Positions 25,974-34,067 of a stretch of 64,000 nt of DNA are shown one piece after another. Positions within the stretch are counted from its first letter, which is position 1. Every line of letters begins with the position of its first letter. This DNA comes from Streptomyces sp. (GTDB lineage Bacteria; Actinomycetota; Actinomycetes; Streptomycetales; Streptomycetaceae), in the NCBI RefSeq assembly GCF_031181555.1, contig NZ_JAPSKQ010000004.1, positions 28,086-92,085 of the forward strand, written 5' to 3'. The position numbers and the translations under genes were made by a program. Under the pieces are notes generated by a model, which saw only the letters and a list, made by a program, of their open reading frames with translations, was not told the origin of the DNA and made no database searches.

Positions 25974-26114
25974 TCACAGCAGTCCGAGCTGGGTCACGAG
26001 CATCGCGACGACCACGACGAGGGTCCATCCCATGACGTGCTCGAGGATCTTCGGGCCGTCCTCCTGGGGACCGCCGGTACGGACACGGGTGACAGTGGCT
26101 GCGTTCGCGGTCAT
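25974..26114 (-). CDS. 46-residue single-span membrane protein
   Basis: Starts at ATG 26114 after a GCGAGAAG site. The N-terminal 25 residues are polar (RVRTGGPQEDGPKILEH); the C-terminal 20 form one membrane helix, MGWTLVVVVAMLVTQLGLL, ending at the stop. Nearly all codons end in G or C. It stands between the TetR and peptidase genes on the minus strand. No function can be assigned; it is a tail-anchored-looking micro-protein. Confidence 0.65.
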   Translation of the reverse strand: MTANAATVTRVRTGGPQEDGPKILEHVMGWTLVVVVAMLVTQLGLL

Positions 26115-26253
26115 GGCTTCTCGCTGGTCTCGGTGGTGGGGGGCTCCCCCGGGGGCCCTGTCCACCTTGCCACCGTCGGCGGCTCTCGCGGCCGAGACGT
26201 TGGTCACACGGGCAGCGGGCCCCGGTCGCACGGGGCCCGTCGGCCGAGTCGGC

Positions 26254-27603
26254 TCAGCGCACTCCCACCGCCGCGAGCGCCTTGCGCTGACGCGGGGTCG
26301 GGTGCGCCGGGAAGTACAGGTAGCAGACCCCTCCGGTGCCGGAGACAACCTTGCCCGAGGCGTTGTACCGCTTGGTCCTGAGCCAGATGTTCTCCCACTC
26401 GCGCCGCTTGTAGACACGGCGCACGGCCTCGTTGTCGTCCGAGGCGGGGTCATTGGCGATCACGTCGCCGTCGGCGGTGAACCCGATCACGGTCATCAGG
26501 TGCCCGGAGGTGCCGTACCCCGCCCCGGTCAGCTCCTCCTCGCGGAAGGACTGGGACGTGATGGCCGGGATGCCGGCCGCGATCAGCGTCTCCAGGTCGG
26601 CGAGGGAGCCGAGGCGCGTCACCACGCCCTGCAGTCCCTCGAAGGTGGCCGCGTAGGCGGCGTTGAACGGCCAGTTGCCGCAGCCCGCGTACTGGTAGTC
26701 GTAGGTGTACCGGGCGGCGTGGCACACCTGCGGGTCGGTGTAAGAGGGGTCCACCCAGGCCAGCTGCTCCGCCGTGAGCCGGCCGCCCCAGTACTCGATG
26801 ATCATCTGCGAGGAGGTCGGACTGCACCAGGCCTCGCCGCCGTTGTCGTACTCGGGGTACCGGCCCTTGTGGATCTCCTGCGAGTAGCGCGGAACGATCA
26901 GCTCCTTGGCCAGGCGGGGCCGGGAGGCGGGAACGGTGAACCGGTCGGGGATGTCGGATCCCATCGCGCCGAGCCGCCACACGGTCGGGGTGAGCCTCGT
27001 GCCGGGGCGGCGGTACAGGGTCAGCCGCAGCCGGTAGGAGACGACACGCAGGCCGGAGGCCGGGGCGTCGACGGCGAGGGTGTCGGTCCAGACGCTGCTC
27101 CTGCCGTCGCCCTGGTCGTCCACCGAGGTGCGCCGGATGTCCCGGTCACCGGCCGCCCAGCGGCCCATGACGTACCAGGGTGTGTCCGTGCCGTCGGAGT
27201 ACGTGCCCTTCAGCTCGACCTGGAGCCAGGTGCCGGCGGGGGTGTGCGCGTTCCAGGAGGCGATCGCCTCCGTCGCCGGGACGGTGAGCCGGTGGACGGG
27301 CGAGGTCCACGTCGCGTACTCCCAGGCGGCCGTGGTACCGGTGTGCGGGTCGGTGTAGTCCGTGGTGCCGGCGGGTTTCGCGATCACGAGACCGGGGCGG
27401 GCGCCGGCGACGGCGCGGGTCCCGTCGGCGCTGCCCGTGCGCCAGTCGCTGTACGAGACCCAGGCCCGGTTGTCCACGGGGCGGGCGGCGGTCCGGCCGC
27501 CGGTCGCGGTGGCGGCGGACGCCGGGGCCACGGATCCGGCGACGGCGGTGACGACCGCGGCGGCCAGGAGGGTTCTGCGGGACGGCAGTTCGGCTGCGCT
27601 CAT
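26254..27603 (-). CDS. Exported C39-like cysteine peptidase
   Basis: 449 residues. The signal peptide has SRRTLLAAAVVTAVAG and an Ala-Ser-Ala-type cleavage near residue 31; the Arg pair suggests possible Tat export. The N-terminal half is a beta-rich domain of unknown role. The C-terminal half is a C39_2-type papain-like domain: Cys260 in GGEAWCSPTSSQMIIEYWG, His in YGTSGHLMTVIGF and Asp in VIANDPASDDN form the expected triad. ATG 27603 follows GGGGGACC. An extracellular protease or peptidoglycan-related hydrolase; the substrate is unknown. Confidence 0.86.
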   Translation of the reverse strand: MSAAELPSRRTLLAAAVVTAVAGSVAPASAATATGGRTAARPVDNRAWVSYSDWRTGSADGTRAVAGARPGLVIAKPAGTTDYTDPHTGTTAAWEYATWTSPVHRLTVPATEAIASWNAHTPAGTWLQVELKGTYSDGTDTPWYVMGRWAAGDRDIRRTSVDDQGDGRSSVWTDTLAVDAPASGLRVVSYRLRLTLYRRPGTRLTPTVWRLGAMGSDIPDRFTVPASRPRLAKELIVPRYSQEIHKGRYPEYDNGGEAWCSPTSSQMIIEYWGGRLTAEQLAWVDPSYTDPQVCHAARYTYDYQYAGCGNWPFNAAYAATFEGLQGVVTRLGSLADLETLIAAGIPAITSQSFREEELTGAGYGTSGHLMTVIGFTADGDVIANDPASDDNEAVRRVYKRREWENIWLRTKRYNASGKVVSGTGGVCYLYFPAHPTPRQRKALAAVGVR

Positions 27604-27769
27604 GGGTGGAGGTCCCCCAGGTGTCGGAGTCGGGACAGGTCCGGTGCACGGCCGGCCGGACGGCGTGCGTCCGCCGGATGGAGCGGGTGTGCGCCAACTA
27701 TGGACACAGGGGGGCGGATCCTGCCAGCACCCCGGGCCGTGCCGCACCGGTCAACATGGGACTCGACCA

Positions 27770-28483
27770 ATGACAGGACCTGCGGCGGCCCCTTCCGGGC
27801 AGCGCCCTAGAGTGCTCCCGTCAGCCCTTTCCGCCCACCCCCGGGAACCAGCCATTCACGCTCTCGCCTCCCGCATCCGCCGGCTCGCCCCCTCGTGCGG
27901 CCCGGTCCGGCTCGTCGGTGTCGACGGGCACGCCGGCTCCGGGAAGTCCACGTTCGCCGGGCGGTTGGCCGAGGCGCTGGACGGGGCCCCGGTGCTGCGA
28001 CTCGACGACATCGCGAGCCACGAGGAACTGTTCGGCTGGACCGGCCGGCTGCTGAGCCAGGTGATCGAGCCGCTCGGCCGCGGCGAGACCGCGCACTACT
28101 CCCCCTACGACTGGCGGGCCCGTCGCTTCGGACCGCCCCGCCCGCTGCCGCCCGCACCCGTGATCGTCGTGGAGGGCGTCGGGGCCGGGCGCCGGGCGCT
28201 GCGCCCGCATCTGGCGCTGCTGCTGTGGATGGACCTGCCCCGGGAGGAGTCGTGGTCCCGGGGACGGGCGCGGGACGGCGAGGAGCAGCGGGAGTTCTGG
28301 GACGGATGGGTCGGGGCGGAGCGCGAGCACTTCGCCGGCGACCCCTCGCGGCCCTTCGCCGACCTTCTGGTGCGGCAGCGCGACGGGGGACACGAGGGAT
28401 ACGAGGTGTTTCCCGGGCCTGCCGGGACCGCTGGATCCGGCCGTCCGCTCACGCACGGTGACGGGTCGTCCGCCGTGTGGTGA
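27770..28483 (+). CDS. Uridine kinase-like P-loop protein
   Basis: 237 residues. The P-loop is VGVDGHAGSGKSTFAGRL, followed by LRLDDIASHEELFGW and a Walker-B-like PVIVVEGVGAGRR, the layout of uridine/phosphoribulokinase-type kinases. LWMDLPREESWSRGRARDG resembles a LID region. The nucleoside or metabolite substrate is not evident. ATG 27770; upstream in-frame starts lie within the divergent peptidase's promoter region. A small-RNA candidate lies downstream. Confidence 0.85.
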   Translation: MTGPAAAPSGQRPRVLPSALSAHPREPAIHALASRIRRLAPSCGPVRLVGVDGHAGSGKSTFAGRLAEALDGAPVLRLDDIASHEELFGWTGRLLSQVIEPLGRGETAHYSPYDWRARRFGPPRPLPPAPVIVVEGVGAGRRALRPHLALLLWMDLPREESWSRGRARDGEEQREFWDGWVGAEREHFAGDPSRPFADLLVRQRDGGHEGYEVFPGPAGTAGSGRPLTHGDGSSAVW

Positions 28484-28532
28484 TCCTGTGAAGAACGGTG
28501 TCGGACAAGTTGCCGGAGTACCCCAACGCGGC

Positions 28533-28562
28533 TTGACCGGGGAGCCGTACAGGACTTACGTT
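28533..28562 (+). promoter_or_regulatory. HrdB-type promoter of the small-RNA candidate
   Basis: TTGACC (28533-28538), an 18-base spacer and TACGTT (28557-28562) fit the vegetative consensus TTGACN-N16-18-TANNNT. Transcription should start near 28569. No ORF begins close downstream, but a stem-loop with terminator form ends at 28635. Confidence 0.68.
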
Positions 28563-28568
28563 CTCCAC

Positions 28569-28640
28569 GTGCGGCCATTCGGAGCCGCCGACAGACGCGA
28601 AGCCCCCGGTTGTTCCCCCGTGATCGGGGGCTTCGTTCTG
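28569..28640 (+). ncRNA. Probable ~70-nt intergenic small RNA
   Basis: A promoter with start near 28569 and a strong 11-bp hairpin (28598-28608 with 28625-28635) bound a ~70-base transcript. A first small hairpin is formed by GCGGC (28571-28575) and GCCGC (28584-28588). The 16-base loop of the second hairpin carries UUCCCCC, a C-rich loop of the kind seen in actinobacterial 6C-type RNAs, where it could pair with G-rich ribosome-binding sites. Alternatively the hairpin is an attenuator in the leader of the AAA+ gene, whose start is 274 bases further on. The promoter and fold are seen; expression and targets are not. Confidence 0.6.
28598..28635 (+). terminator. Hairpin terminator ending the small-RNA candidate
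   Basis: CGAAGCCCCCG pairs perfectly with CGGGGGCTTCG, followed by TTCTG. It lies 115 bases after the kinase stop, so it could also terminate that transcript. Confidence 0.68.
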
Positions 28641-28913
28641 CCCTTCGGGTGTTCTGCGGGCGCTCAGCGGCATATGACGATCACCCTCGGTCACCGTACC
28701 CGCCCCGCTCCCTCCCCTCTCCCCGACCCCCGTGGCGTGCGCGGCACCCTACGGAGGTGACGCCGCCGCAGGTACGATGCCCTCGGTGCGACCTACGGAC
28801 GCTGCTTCGCGCACCTTGCAACTCCGGTCCGCGGCACAGCGGTTCGACCAAAGGGAGCCGACGGGCGAGGGCCGGCCGGCACACCGACGGGGGCACGGTT
28901 TGTGGGGGACGTG

Positions 28914-30776
28914 ATGGACTTCGGCACGCAGGGCCCGCAGGCCCCGGCCGACCTCGCCTGGCTGCGAGGCGTCGACGCCTACACGATGGGCGCCTATCCG
29001 CAGGCGGAGGAGGAGTTCCGGGCCGCGGTGAGAATCGACCCGGGGATGGCCGACGGCTGGCTCGGACTGCACGCGCTGCGCGTCGACACGACGGCCGCGC
29101 TGCTGAGGATGTTCCGGCACCGGGACCGCTTCGGCGAACAGCGCGCCCGGCACCGGCGCACCCTCAACTCCTGGTACTGGCTGGGCTGGTGGGTGCAGCC
29201 GGTGCTGGAGAGCCCCCGCGACCTGCTGCTGGCGCACGCCTCCCACTGGCTGGACGGACGCCATGTCCCCGAACTGGACCGGGCGCTCGCCGGGCTTCCC
29301 CCGGTGGACAGCGATCCGCAGGTCCGCTTCCTGCACGCCTGCCGTGCCTACCTGGTCAAGGACTGGGAACAGCTCGTCCGGCACACCGATCCGCTGGTCG
29401 AGGACCCGGTGCTCGGCATCGAGGCGGGCCTGTTCGGCGGCATGGCCCGGGTCCGCCTGGAGATGTACGGGCAGGCCGAACCGCTGCTGTCGACGGCTCT
29501 GATGCGGTGCCGCAGCGAACAGCCTCAGCGCAAGGAACTGCGCTACTGGCTGGCGCGCGCCCGCGAGGGGACGGGACGCAGCGCCGCGGCGCTCCCGCTG
29601 TACCGGGCCGTGCACCGGGTCGACCCGGCCTTCATGGACACCTCGGCCCGGCTCGCCGCGATCACCGAGGGCGACGGGTACGACGACTCCGCCGACCTCG
29701 CCGCGATCACGCTCACCGGCACGGGCCAGGACGCGATGGACGGCCCGGACACGCTCGACCCGCTCTTCGGCACCGAGGGCCGCGATCTCAGGCTCTCCGA
29801 TCCCGAGCCGCCGCCCGTTCCCCTCCCGTCGGCCATCGGCCCGGCGGTGCGCGAGAAGGCGGGCGCCGCGGCGTCGCCCCTGCCGACGGGACCCACCGAC
29901 CCCGCGTTACTGGAGGAGGCGCTCGCCGAACTGGAGCGCATGGTGGGCCTGGAACCGGTGAAACGCCAGGTCAAGGCGTTGTCCGCGCAGCTGAACATGG
30001 CCCGGCTGCGAGCCGGGCAGGGGCTGCCGGTGCAGCCGCCGAAACGCCACTTCGTCTTCTCCGGCCCCTCCGGCACCGGCAAGACCACGGTGGCCCGCAT
30101 CCTGGGCCGCGTCTTCTACGCCCTCGGCCTGCTCGGCGGCGACCACCTGGTGGAGGCCCAGCGGGCGGATCTGGTCGGCGAGTACCTCGGGCAGACGGCC
30201 GTGAAGGCCAACGAGCTGATCGACTCCGCGCTCGGCGGGGTGCTGTTCGTCGACGAGGCCTACGCGCTCTCCAACTCCGGTTACGGCAAGGGCGACGCGT
30301 ACGGCGACGAGGCGCTCCAGGTGCTGCTGAAGCGGGCCGAGGACAACCGCGACCACCTGGTGGTGATCCTGGCCGGCTATCCGGAGGGCATGGACCGGCT
30401 GCTGGCCGCCAACCCCGGGCTGTCCTCGCGCTTCACCACCCGCGTCGACTTCCCCTCCTACCGTCCCCTCGAACTCACCGAGATCGGCAAGGTGCTCGCC
30501 GCCGAGAACGGCGACCTGTGGGACGAGGAGGCACTGGACGAGCTGCGTTCGATCGCCGGGCACGTGGTGGACCAGGGCTGGATCGACGAGCTGGGCAACG
30601 GGCGTTTCCTGCGGACGCTGTACGAGAAGAGCTGCGCGTACCGGGACCTGCGGTTGTCGGTGTACCCGGGGACGCTGACGCGGGAGGACCTGGCGACACT
30701 GCGGCTGCCGGATCTGATGCAGGCGTACGGGGAGGTGCTGTCGGGCAGGGGGCCGCAGGACCCGCCGTCGATGTGA
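28914..30776 (+). CDS. EccA-like AAA+ ATPase (CbxX/CfqX family with TPR N-domain)
   Basis: 620 residues. The N-terminal ~270 form a helical TPR-like domain (GAYPQAEEEFRAAVRIDPG). The C-terminal CbxX-type AAA+ domain has Walker A GPSGTGKT at 384-391 and Walker B GGVLFVDEAYALS, followed by the sensor region SSRFTTRVDFPSY. The architecture and length match EccA, the cytosolic ATPase of type VII secretion, yet no ESX genes are nearby. ATG 28914 (or GTG 28911) follows GGGGGA. Role: hexameric ATPase remodelling an unknown partner. Confidence 0.87.
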   Translation: MDFGTQGPQAPADLAWLRGVDAYTMGAYPQAEEEFRAAVRIDPGMADGWLGLHALRVDTTAALLRMFRHRDRFGEQRARHRRTLNSWYWLGWWVQPVLESPRDLLLAHASHWLDGRHVPELDRALAGLPPVDSDPQVRFLHACRAYLVKDWEQLVRHTDPLVEDPVLGIEAGLFGGMARVRLEMYGQAEPLLSTALMRCRSEQPQRKELRYWLARAREGTGRSAAALPLYRAVHRVDPAFMDTSARLAAITEGDGYDDSADLAAITLTGTGQDAMDGPDTLDPLFGTEGRDLRLSDPEPPPVPLPSAIGPAVREKAGAAASPLPTGPTDPALLEEALAELERMVGLEPVKRQVKALSAQLNMARLRAGQGLPVQPPKRHFVFSGPSGTGKTTVARILGRVFYALGLLGGDHLVEAQRADLVGEYLGQTAVKANELIDSALGGVLFVDEAYALSNSGYGKGDAYGDEALQVLLKRAEDNRDHLVVILAGYPEGMDRLLAANPGLSSRFTTRVDFPSYRPLELTEIGKVLAAENGDLWDEEALDELRSIAGHVVDQGWIDELGNGRFLRTLYEKSCAYRDLRLSVYPGTLTREDLATLRLPDLMQAYGEVLSGRGPQDPPSM

Positions 30777-30824
30777 CGCCGGCGGATCCCGCGGCCCGGG
30801 GCACGGATCGGATCGCGGCTCGGG

Positions 30825-31967
30825 TCAGCCGGTGAGCGCCCCCTCCTGGGCACCGGCCCTGGGCTCGGTCAGCCTGCCGCCGGCCGTGCCGCCCGCGGTG
30901 CCGTCCGCCCCGGTCCCCGGCTCGGTGTCCGGCGTCGCCCCGGGCCCCTCGCGGTGCGCGGGATCGCGGACCTCGCCCACCAGGAGCTCCAGTACGTCCT
31001 CCAGGGCGACCAGGCCCAGCACCCTGCCGGACGCGTCGGCCACCTGGGCGAGGTGGGTCGCGGCGCGGCGCATCACGGTGAGGGCGTCGTCCAGCGGGAG
31101 TTCGGGCCTCAGGGTCGTCATGGGCCGCCAGAGCCGCTGCGGCACGGCCCGGTCGGTGTCCTCCAGGTCCAGTACGTCCTTCACGTGCAGATAGCCCATG
31201 AAGGCGCCGCCGGCCCCGGCCACCGGGAAGCGGGAGTACCCCGTGCGGGCGGTGAGCTCCACGATCCGCGCCGGGGTGACCGCCGGGTCGACCGTCACCA
31301 GCGACTCACGCCCCAGCAGCACGTCCGTGACCGGACGGGAGCCCAACTCCAGGGCGTCCTCGAGACGTTCGGCCTCCTCGGGGTCGAGGAGGCCCGCCTG
31401 GCCGGCGTCCTCCACGAGCCGGTTGAGCTGCTCGCTGGTGAAGACGGCCTCCACCTCGTCCTTCGGCTCCACGTGGAAGAGCCGCAGGACGGCCCGGGCG
31501 CAGGCGCCGAGCGCGAGGGTGACCGGCCCGCACAGGCGGGCGAACCAGACCAGGCCGGGGCTCAGCCACAGCGCGGCCTTCTCGGGCGCCGCCATCGCGA
31601 GGTTCTTCGGGACCATCTCGCCGATGACGAGGTGGAAGAAGACCACGACGGCGAGCGCGATGACGTAGCCGAGCGGGTGGATCATGCCGTGCGGCAGGTG
31701 GATCCACTCGAAGACCGGCTCCAGCAGGTGGGCGACCGTCGGTTCGGCGACCGCGCCGAGCGTCAGCGAGCAGACGGTGATGCCGAACTGCGCCGCCGCC
31801 ATCATCTGCGGCAGATGCTCCAGGCCGTACAGGACCTGGCGGGCGCGGGCGGTGCCGAGCGGTTCGATCTGGCTGCGGCGGACCGACACGAGCGCGAACT
31901 CGGCGCCGACGAAGAAGCCGTTGGCGAGCACGAGCAGGGCCGCGAACAGCAGTTGGAGCACGCTCAT
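30825..31967 (-). CDS. CNNM/CorC-family membrane protein (second copy)
   Basis: 380 residues. The N-terminal CNNM/DUF21 membrane domain has NGFFVGAEFALVSVRRSQ and VIGEMVPKNLAMAAPEKA. Two CBS domains follow (about 215-335), including TGYSRFPVAG and RVLGLVALEDVLE. A Gly/Thr-rich tail ends the protein in place of the CorC_HlyC domain. Family members are implicated in magnesium or cobalt transport. ATG 31967 overlaps the upstream paralogue's stop by four bases, so the two are coupled. Confidence 0.93.
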   Translation of the reverse strand: MSVLQLLFAALLVLANGFFVGAEFALVSVRRSQIEPLGTARARQVLYGLEHLPQMMAAAQFGITVCSLTLGAVAEPTVAHLLEPVFEWIHLPHGMIHPLGYVIALAVVVFFHLVIGEMVPKNLAMAAPEKAALWLSPGLVWFARLCGPVTLALGACARAVLRLFHVEPKDEVEAVFTSEQLNRLVEDAGQAGLLDPEEAERLEDALELGSRPVTDVLLGRESLVTVDPAVTPARIVELTARTGYSRFPVAGAGGAFMGYLHVKDVLDLEDTDRAVPQRLWRPMTTLRPELPLDDALTVMRRAATHLAQVADASGRVLGLVALEDVLELLVGEVRDPAHREGPGATPDTEPGTGADGTAGGTAGGRLTEPRAGAQEGALTG

Positions 31968-33328
31968 CGGACGGCCTCCACGGCGACGCCCCCCGTGGCC
32001 GGGCTGTCGCCGGGTGCGGCCAGGGGGGCCGTCCTGACCAGGCGGACCCGTTCGGCGCGGTAGTGGCCGACCTGCCGTACGGTCAGCCGCCAGCCGGGCA
32101 GTTCGGCGCGGTCGCCGACGGCCGGGATGCGGCCGAGCAGGCCGGCGACCAGGCCGGCGACCGTCTCGTAGGGCCCCTCGGGCACGTCGAGGCCGATGCG
32201 GCCGAGGAGGTCGACGCGGCAGGCGCCGTCGGCGTCCCAGGCGGGCCGGCCGTCCTCGGGCGGGGCCGCGGCGAGTTCGGGCAGGTCGTGCCCGTCGTGC
32301 TCGTCGCGGACCTCGCCGACGATCTCCTCGACGATGTCCTCCAGCGTGACGACGCCGGCGGTGCCGCCGTACTCGTCGACGACGACCGCGATGGGCTGCT
32401 CGCTGCGCAGCCGTTTCAGCAGCGGGCGCACCGGCAGGGTCTCGGGGACGAGCAGCGCCGGGCGGGCGATGCGGTCGACCGGGGTGCGCAGCCGTTCCCG
32501 CGCGGGCACCGCGAGGGCGTCCTTGAGGTGGACCATGCCGACGATCTCGTCGATCTTCTCCCGGTAGACGGGGAAACGGGACAGCCCGGTGGCGCGGGTG
32601 AGGTTGACGACGTCCTCGGCGGTGGCCGAGGACTGCAGGGCGCTGACCTTCACGCGCGGGGTCATCACGTGCTGCGCGGTCAGCTCGCCCAGGGACAGGG
32701 TGCGGACGAACAGGTCGGCGGTGTCCTGTTCCAGGGCGCCGGCCCGGGCGGAGTGCCGGGCCAGGGAGACCAGTTCGCCCGGGGTGCGGGCGGAGGCCAG
32801 TTCGTCGGCGGGTTCGAGGCCGAGGGCGCGCACGAGCCGGTTCGCGACGGCGTTCAGCCCGGCGATCACCGGGCGGAACAGGCGGGCGAAGAGGTGCTGC
32901 GGGCCGGCGACGAAGCGCGCGACCTGCAGGGGGCGGGACACGGCCCAGTTCTTGGGGACGAGTTCGCCGATCACCATCTGCACGGCCGAGGCCAGCAGCA
33001 TGCCGACGACCACCGAGACGCCGGGCACGGCGCCCCCGGGGATCCCGATCGCCGTGAACGGGCCGCCCAGCAGCCGGGCGAGCGCCGGTTCGGCGAGCAT
33101 GCCGACGACCAGGGAGGTGAGGGTGATGCCGAGCTGGGTGCCGGAGAGCTGGAAGGAGAGTTCCTTCAGCGACTCGACGACGCGGCGGGCGCGCCGGTCG
33201 CCGTCGGCGGCGGCCCGTTCGGCGTCCGCGCGCTCGACGGTGACGAGGCCGAACTCGGCGGCCACGAAGAATCCGTTGGCGAGAATCAGCAGGAACGCGG
33301 CTGCCAGGAGCAGCAGGGGGATGGTCAT
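31964..33328 (-). CDS. CNNM/CorC-family membrane protein (first copy)
   Basis: 454 residues. DUF21 domain with NGFFVAAEFGLVTVERAD and VIGELVPKNWAVSRP; two CBS domains with TGLSRFPVYREKIDEIVG and VVDEYGGTAGVVTLEDIVEE; and a C-terminal CorC_HlyC domain (GLDVPEGPYETVAGLV) absent from the downstream paralogue. Several Streptomyces carry such tandem pairs, which may act as a heteromer. Probably an ion (Mg/Co) exporter or regulator at the membrane. Confidence 0.94.
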   Translation of the reverse strand: MTIPLLLLAAAFLLILANGFFVAAEFGLVTVERADAERAAADGDRRARRVVESLKELSFQLSGTQLGITLTSLVVGMLAEPALARLLGGPFTAIGIPGGAVPGVSVVVGMLLASAVQMVIGELVPKNWAVSRPLQVARFVAGPQHLFARLFRPVIAGLNAVANRLVRALGLEPADELASARTPGELVSLARHSARAGALEQDTADLFVRTLSLGELTAQHVMTPRVKVSALQSSATAEDVVNLTRATGLSRFPVYREKIDEIVGMVHLKDALAVPARERLRTPVDRIARPALLVPETLPVRPLLKRLRSEQPIAVVVDEYGGTAGVVTLEDIVEEIVGEVRDEHDGHDLPELAAAPPEDGRPAWDADGACRVDLLGRIGLDVPEGPYETVAGLVAGLLGRIPAVGDRAELPGWRLTVRQVGHYRAERVRLVRTAPLAAPGDSPATGGVAVEAVR

Positions 33329-33376
33329 GGTGCCGCCGCCTCCGCGTGGGCGCGGGCCTCGGCGGCTCGTTCCGCG

Positions 33377-33439
33377 CTATGTCGGCAGGGGGCGGCGCAG
33401 GTACTGCAGGACGATCCGTCCATCGCCGGAGAGGGTCAC
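33377..33439 (-). CDS. Candidate 20-residue ORF between the PH and CorC genes
   Basis: GTG 33439 to TAG 33377 reads MTLSGDGRIVLQYLRRPLPT. GAGGAG lies directly at the start, and its GTG overlaps the stop of a 30-codon frame (33436-33528) whose 3' part reads PPRPVRQGFLLPEE. Codons end mainly in G or C. The first frame crosses a strong hairpin, which weakens the case. It may be a real coupled pair of micro-ORFs or the remains of a small gene. Confidence 0.3.
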   Translation of the reverse strand: MTLSGDGRIVLQYLRRPLPT

Positions 33440-33483
33440 TCCTCGGGTAGCAGGAACCCCTGGCGCACCGGGCGGGGCGGCAG

Positions 33484-33514
33484 GGGCGGAGGCGCTGTCG
33501 TCGCGCCTCCGCCC
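33484..33514 (-). terminator. Putative terminator after the PH-domain/his/rib transcript
   Basis: GGGCGGAGGCG (33484-33494) and CGCCTCCGCCC (33504-33514) form a perfect 11-bp stem with a 9-base loop, 63 bases past the stop of the leftward PH-domain gene. Confidence 0.65.
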
Positions 33515-33576
33515 ACCAGATTAATCACGACAGGGGCGACCGCGGCAGGGTGGACGGCCCCGACGCGTTCCGCGCG

Positions 33577-34047
33577 TCAACCCCGGGGCGACTCGGGGCC
33601 GGCCGTGGAACGGGCCTCGACGAGCGCCCGCAGGGCCCGCGCGTCGGCGATGGCGCGCTGCTTGGCGATGCCCGGCTGGATGCCGAGCGTGGGCAGGCTG
33701 GTGCCGTCGCTGAGGTCGAGGAAGACCCAGGGATCACCCGGCCGGAGGTTCACCTGAAGGATCTCCGCCCATTCCAGACGGCGCCTGCTCGTGATGTTGA
33801 CGACGGTGACGCCCGTCTCGTCGGCGACGACCTTCGGCCGGGCCAGCAGATACAGCACGCCGGCCAGCAGTGCGGCGGTGAACACGAAGCTGATCCGCTC
33901 GCCCGGGCCGAGCTGCTTCAGCAGCAGGGCGATCAGGGTGATGACCACGAAGATCGAGGCGGCGGCCGTGAGCAGCACCGCACGGGTGCGTCCCGGCCGG
34001 AAGGTGACGGGCAGGGCGGGCGGCCCGCCCGGGCTGGCGTCCGACAT
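33577..34047 (-). CDS. Membrane-anchored PH-domain protein
   Basis: 156 residues. Two membrane segments (about 24-45 and 52-70: AVLLTAAASIFVVITLIALLL and SFVFTAALLAGVLYLL) precede a small bacterial PH domain with VADETGVTVVNITSRRRLEWAEI and PWVFLDLSDG. This is the actinobacterial bPH_6-type layout often found downstream of hisG. ATG 34047 lies 20 bases after hisG, so it is probably co-transcribed. Function unknown. Confidence 0.86.
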   Translation of the reverse strand: MSDASPGGPPALPVTFRPGRTRAVLLTAAASIFVVITLIALLLKQLGPGERISFVFTAALLAGVLYLLARPKVVADETGVTVVNITSRRRLEWAEILQVNLRPGDPWVFLDLSDGTSLPTLGIQPGIAKQRAIADARALRALVEARSTAGPESPRG

Positions 34048-34067
34048 GGTGGTGCTCCGGGTCCCGG

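Noticed and set aside
28598..28635. Hairpin considered as part of a tRNA
   Set aside because: No acceptor, anticodon and T-arm arrangement can be formed; the region fits a terminator instead.
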